A DNA stretch of 26,665 bases from Sulfurimonas sp. (GTDB lineage: Bacteria; Campylobacterota; Campylobacteria; Campylobacterales; Sulfurimonadaceae): contig JALUKS010000117.1 in NCBI GenBank assembly GCA_027056465.1, positions 1 through 26,665 of the forward strand, read 5' to 3'. A program made the translations under genes and the position numbers. Positions within the stretch are counted from its first letter, which is position 1, and the number at the start of each line of letters is the position of its first letter. Of this stretch, positions 23,427-26,665 are shown one piece after another. The notes under the pieces were generated by a model, which saw only the letters and a list, made by a program, of their open reading frames with translations, was not told where the DNA came from and did no database searches.

Positions 23427-24740
23427 ATGAAAATTACAAAAATGAGTTTAGTGGCAGCACTACTAATAGGTTCAAGTGCATTTGCATTTGAGAATACAAA
23501 AGTAAGTGGTGATGCACAGTTAAATTATAACACAAGCGATGCTGCAAGTGGTTATGATAAAGTTCAAAAACAAAATGGTAGCTTATTTGAAAAAGATTCA
23601 AGTGCTGCTGATGTTGCTGTACATTTAAATCTTACAACAGATGTTTTCAAAAATGATTTAGTTGCTATTAGTTCTGGTGCAGGTGTAACTGCATTAACAA
23701 CTTTAGGTTTAGAAAATCAACTTGTTAGTAATGTTTGGGGTTCATCTCATACTGCAAAAGCAGGAACTGGTGCTGGTTATGCTCATGCATTAGGTGGAGC
23801 AAAAGTTGAAAATGCTGCATGGATGAATGAAGCATGGGTAGCTGCGACTGCGGGTAAGACAACTCTTAAACTTGGTCGTATGGAACTAGATACTCCTTTA
23901 GCTTTTAGTGAAAAATGGTCTGTAGAGACAAATACATTTGATGCTATCGTAGCACTTAATACTGATATTCCTGATACTACATTAGTTGGTGCTTATGTTG
24001 GTAATGGTAATGGTAATGAGACTTTTGGTCAAGATTTAACAAGTCCAGTTGTATCCGGTGCTAATTTAGCGGTTGGTGGTATTGTAAATGGAAATGGTAA
24101 ATTTGGAACATTTGGAACTAATGGTGCTTATGCTGTAGGTGCTATCAACAACTCATGGAAACCTTTAACTGCGCAAGCATGGTACTATAACCTTACTTCA
24201 CTTGCAACTGCATACTGGTTACAAGCTGATTTAGATGCAGGACAATTAGGTGTTGATGGCTTAACAGCTGGTGCTCAGTTTACAAGTACAACTGTTGGTT
24301 CAGGTGATGCGAGTAAAACTGCTGCTGTAATGGTTGGTTATGCAATGAAAGATACTTTTACAGCAAAACTTGCTTACTCTCTAACAGGTACTGCAGGTGC
24401 TTTACATGGAGCAAATACTGCAACTAGTACAGGTGCATCTAAACTTTATACTGAAGCATGGTGGAACTATGGTCAAGTTACACAAGCTGATACTTCTGCA
24501 GTTAACCTAACAGTTGAATCTCCAGTAAACGGTATTGTAGATTTAGGTCTTTATATAACTGCTATTGATCATTCTAGTCATGCAACTAATGCAAATACTT
24601 CACCTTATGAAGCAACACTTACTGCTGGTAAATCTTTTGGACCTCTAGATGCAACTTTAGCATATATCTACTATGATGCTGATCAAACTAATGTAGATGC
24701 TTCAAATACTGTTCAAGCTTACTTAACTTTAAACTTCTAG
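23427..24740 (+). CDS. Outer-membrane porin
   Basis: 437 residues. Signal peptide MKITKMSLVAALLIGSSAFA with cleavage after A20. The mature protein is rich in Gly, Ala, Thr and Asn with alternating strand-like segments (ATLAYIYYDADQ, VQAYLTLNF) and ends in phenylalanine, the signal for outer-membrane insertion. Features FGQDLTSPV and LGRMELDTPLAFSEKW recall the OprD/MOMP-like porins of Campylobacterota, which pass small solutes. ATG behind AAGGAG. It has its own promoter and a 3' hairpin. A GGTAAT triplet repeat (24000-24017) encodes Gly-Asn in a probable loop. Confidence 0.87.
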   Translation: MKITKMSLVAALLIGSSAFAFENTKVSGDAQLNYNTSDAASGYDKVQKQNGSLFEKDSSAADVAVHLNLTTDVFKNDLVAISSGAGVTALTTLGLENQLVSNVWGSSHTAKAGTGAGYAHALGGAKVENAAWMNEAWVAATAGKTTLKLGRMELDTPLAFSEKWSVETNTFDAIVALNTDIPDTTLVGAYVGNGNGNETFGQDLTSPVVSGANLAVGGIVNGNGKFGTFGTNGAYAVGAINNSWKPLTAQAWYYNLTSLATAYWLQADLDAGQLGVDGLTAGAQFTSTTVGSGDASKTAAVMVGYAMKDTFTAKLAYSLTGTAGALHGANTATSTGASKLYTEAWWNYGQVTQADTSAVNLTVESPVNGIVDLGLYITAIDHSSHATNANTSPYEATLTAGKSFGPLDATLAYIYYDADQTNVDASNTVQAYLTLNF

Positions 24741-24757
24741 TTATAATTTTAAGCTTA

Positions 24758-24780
24758 TAACTCTCCTTTATGGAGAGTTA
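24758..24780 (+). terminator. Hairpin after the porin gene
   Basis: 9-bp perfect stem TAACTCTCC/GGAGAGTTA with loop TTTAT, 17 bp after the stop. The following bases CTCCCTCTCAT are pyrimidine-rich but not a T run. Confidence 0.7.
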
Positions 24781-24823
24781 CTCCCTCTCATATTCGACTA
24801 TCAACAACTTACAGAACTTATGT

Positions 24824-24853
24824 TATAATTGTCCATAGTAAAAAAGAAAAAGG
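24824..24853 (+). promoter_or_regulatory. Permease promoter and Shine-Dalgarno
   Basis: TATAAT (24824-24829) predicts a transcript start near 24836. AAAAAGG ends at 24853, 8 nt before the ATT at 24862 and 50 nt before the first ATG. Confidence 0.55.
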
Positions 24854-24903
24854 TTAATTAAATTCTACTCCTAGGTCTAAAAAAATTAGTATATATAATA
24901 TTC

Positions 24904-25824
24904 ATGCTACTTCTTATCTCAATAATATCATTTTTAGCTATTCATGCTGCACCAAACTCTTTCTTCGGAGCAGGGGAGCTTAACCCAAATATGACCAAAG
25001 AAGCAATAGAAAAGCTTAAAGCAGTTTATGGATTAGATAAGTCTCTACTAGAGCAGTATTTGGAATGGGTGAAAAACATAGTGACTCTGAACTTTGGTAT
25101 ATCTTTTGTGAGTGGTAGGGATGTAAGTGCTGAGATACTTAAACGCCTGAGCGTTACACTCTTTATGAACATAACAGCATTAGTAGCAGTCTTTGTACTC
25201 TCTTTGTGGCTAGGTATAAAAGCTGCACTAAACTATGAGAAAAAGAGTGACTTTATCATAAGACAGATCTCTTTAGTCTCTTTTTCTATGCCTTCATTTT
25301 ATCTTGCACTGCTTTTCATCATCTTTTTCGCACTGAATTTAGATCTGTTTCCTATAGCGGGATTGCACTCTGTAGAAGCGAAGGAGGGTGTATCAAATTA
25401 CTTAGATATGGTATGGCACTTAACTCTCCCTATATCTGTTATGATATTTGTAGGTTTAGGAAGCATGATTATCTACATTAGGTCACTTACACTTGAAATA
25501 CTTAAGAGTGATTTCTATTTTTTTGCGCTCTCAAGAAGACTAACAAAGCAGGATTTACTAAGATACTACATACTTCCAAATCTTTTTCCACCTATCATCA
25601 CTCTTCTAGGATTATCTCTCCCTGGACTTATAGGTGGTAGTGTTATCTTAGAGTCCATTTTCGGTATAGAAGGAATGGGACAGCTCTTTTTTATGTCAGC
25701 ACTCAGTCGCGACTATCCTGTAATTATGGGTACACTCATTATAACTGCCTTTTTAACACTATTGGGAAATATACTCGCAGATTTCATCCTTCTAAAACTA
25801 AATCCTTATATGAAAGGATATTAA
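24904..25824 (+). CDS. ABC transporter permease, DppB/OppB type (true start probably at 24862)
   Basis: 306 residues from the first ATG, with about five or six membrane helices. The LDKSLLEQYLEWVKNIVTLNFGISF region, the WHLTLPISVMIF helix and the C-terminal GLIGGSVILESIFGIEGMGQL motif match dipeptide/oligopeptide-type permeases. The ATPase-contacting loop (about FALSRRLTKQDLLRYYILPN) has arginine where the family usually has glycine (ARAKGL-type). Family members normally start about 15 residues earlier with a basic stretch before helix 1. Here in-frame codons 24862-24903 encode just that (GLKKLVYIIF), but contain no ATG, GTG or TTG. No other ABC genes are adjacent. Substrate unknown. Confidence 0.85.
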   Translation: MLLLISIISFLAIHAAPNSFFGAGELNPNMTKEAIEKLKAVYGLDKSLLEQYLEWVKNIVTLNFGISFVSGRDVSAEILKRLSVTLFMNITALVAVFVLSLWLGIKAALNYEKKSDFIIRQISLVSFSMPSFYLALLFIIFFALNLDLFPIAGLHSVEAKEGVSNYLDMVWHLTLPISVMIFVGLGSMIIYIRSLTLEILKSDFYFFALSRRLTKQDLLRYYILPNLFPPIITLLGLSLPGLIGGSVILESIFGIEGMGQLFFMSALSRDYPVIMGTLIITAFLTLLGNILADFILLKLNPYMKGY

Positions 25825-25838
25825 GAGAATATTTACGA

Positions 25839-25844
25839 TATAAT
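25839..25844 (+). promoter_or_regulatory. -10 box placing the prepilin start at +1
   Basis: TATAAT, 6 nt (AGCTTC), then the ATG at 25851. No Shine-Dalgarno is present, so a leaderless mRNA is predicted. Confidence 0.5.
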
Positions 25845-25850
25845 AGCTTC

Positions 25851-26519
25851 ATGAAAAAAGCATTTACAATGATAGAACTAGTTTTTGTAATAGTAGTCAT
25901 AGGCATACTAGCAGCAACTATTTTACCAAGAACAAAAACAAACCCCCTTCAAGAAGCAGCGATACAAGTAGTCTCACACATTAGATATACACAGCATTTA
26001 GCTATGGTGGATGATAAATACTCTGCAGCAGATGCAAACTGGTATAAGAAAAGATGGCAACTTGTTTTCGGAACTAATACTAACTCTGCAGGTGTCCCAG
26101 GGTATACTATATTTTCAGACACAGCAGGTGGTAGTACCGGAGATATTCAAGATACTGAAGTAGCAAAAAATCCAGAAAACAGTAAACAAATTATGTCTGG
26201 TGGTACTACAGGCACAGACAGTTTAAAATATGGAGATTCCTCTTTTATTGGTATGAAAAAAATGAACTTAGGAAAATCATATGGTATTATCAGCTATAAC
26301 CTTGGTGGTGGATGCAGTGGTGCAAGAATTGCGTTTGACTATTTAGGTCGTCCTATAAAAGGTGATCTCAGTGGTAATGTTGGTTCGTATGATAGTGATA
26401 ATCTTACACAATCAAAGTGTATAGTGACACTTACTAGTGCATCTTCAAATATAAAAATTGCCATCGAACCAGAAACAGGTTTTACTTGTATATTAGACAG
26501 TTCTTCAAACTGTATATAG
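25851..26519 (+). CDS. Type IV pilin-like / type II secretion pseudopilin
   Basis: 222 residues. A class III signal MKKA|FTMIELVFVIVVIGILAA: cut before F by the prepilin peptidase, with the required Glu at mature position 5 and alanine instead of the usual glycine before the cut, as is common in Campylobacterota. The hydrophobic helix is followed by a soluble domain rich in Gly/Ser/Thr and with cysteines near the end (GGGCSGAR, SKCIVT, GFTCILDSSSNC). These could form disulfides. It could be a minor pilin or a pseudopilin; no other secretion genes are in view. Confidence 0.85.
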   Translation: MKKAFTMIELVFVIVVIGILAATILPRTKTNPLQEAAIQVVSHIRYTQHLAMVDDKYSAADANWYKKRWQLVFGTNTNSAGVPGYTIFSDTAGGSTGDIQDTEVAKNPENSKQIMSGGTTGTDSLKYGDSSFIGMKKMNLGKSYGIISYNLGGGCSGARIAFDYLGRPIKGDLSGNVGSYDSDNLTQSKCIVTLTSASSNIKIAIEPETGFTCILDSSSNCI

Positions 26520-26553
26520 ATAAATAAAATATTCTTTCAAACTTCCCAACACT

Positions 26554-26586
26554 TTAAGCAAACATTAAGCACTACTCCCCTATAAT
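26554..26586 (+). promoter_or_regulatory. Strong promoter with a direct repeat upstream, at right edge
   Basis: TATAAT at 26581-26586, preceded by two TTAAGCA heptamers (26554-26560 and 26565-26571) exactly 11 bp apart, one helical turn, overlapping the -35 position. Confidence 0.5.
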
Positions 26587-26665
26587 TCCCATCCACAAAC
26601 AGAGACACCTTGTTTAAAAAGGTTACGAATCTTCGAGTTGAAGATTAAGAGAGATTGTTTGAGAT
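26587..26665 (+). other. Structured transcript leader running off the window
   Basis: No ORF starts here. ACCTT/AAGGT (26607-26623) and a perfect 7-bp stem AATCTTC/GAAGATT with loop GAGTT (26628-26646) follow the promoter. It could be the leader of an rRNA operon or another stable RNA; the window ends before this can be told. Confidence 0.35.

Noticed and set aside
1..26665. CRISPR array, tRNA or rRNA genes
   Set aside because: No regularly spaced repeats and no tRNA T-loop-like GGTTCGA context or rRNA signature were found on reading both strands; a computed scan would be firmer.

Overview
The window looks like chromosome from a low-GC Campylobacterota bacterium of the Sulfurimonas/Sulfuricurvum type. 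Supporting signs are an ArsS-like kinase with its response regulator, stand-alone PAS and CZB signalling proteins, frequent TTG start codons, near-consensus TATAAT -10 boxes with weak -35 boxes, and the pooled housekeeping protein sequences. This assignment is inference; no rRNA gene is inside the window to confirm it.

Layout. Positions 1-1663 (minus) hold hemB and the 5' part of argF. ribA diverges from hemB (1725-2288). A CZB zinc-binding protein (minus) and a PAS protein (plus) diverge around 2840. The PAS gene leads a tight operon with rsmG, a PP0621-like membrane protein and a conserved unknown gene. alr (minus) is preceded by an overlapping 48-codon membrane-peptide ORF. A 314-bp gap then leads to a large dCache-type chemoreceptor with nine consecutive G's in its promoter. 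Next comes a decayed insertion sequence (8087-9192) with near-perfect terminal inverted repeats, a transposase lacking its catalytic middle, and a doxX gene beheaded at its right edge. Further on are pssA, a Fur-box-controlled feoAB operon, a NYN-domain nuclease-like gene with an unknown partner, ilvC, an ArsRS-like two-component pair, mltF, nadD-rsfS (minus), the gap-pgk-tpiA glycolysis/gluconeogenesis operon, a lipoprotein, a porin, an orphan ABC permease and a prepilin-like protein. The last 146 bp carry a strong promoter and a structured leader that runs off the window.

Most interesting. Directly after ilvC (15055-15311) and directly after tpiA (22687-22951) lie two related but diverged copies of a compact, unannotated element. 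Each has a strong TATAAT promoter, a roughly 90-105 nt RNA with an 8-bp/7-nt-loop hairpin and a strong terminator, a shared GTGT(T)GGGTGGGA box, a good Shine-Dalgarno, a 19-20 residue hydrophobic peptide starting ML(L/F)KL, and a final hairpin. In each copy the upstream RNA can base-pair with its own peptide message at two places: the translation start region (13 nt in the tpiA copy; 9 + 7 nt in the ilvC copy) and loop-to-loop with the terminal hairpin (7 nt in both). The loop sequences differ between the copies, but pairing within each copy is kept. This is the signature expected of a type I toxin-antitoxin-like system with tandem, same-strand RNAs. A 17-nt match to the tpiA-copy promoter abuts the insertion sequence at 8070-8086 and may be a third, destroyed copy.

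Other points: several genes (the response regulator, nadD, the prepilin and the small ORF before alr) have a -10 box 6-9 nt before the ATG and no Shine-Dalgarno, suggesting leaderless mRNAs. The ABC permease seems to need a non-canonical ATT start.
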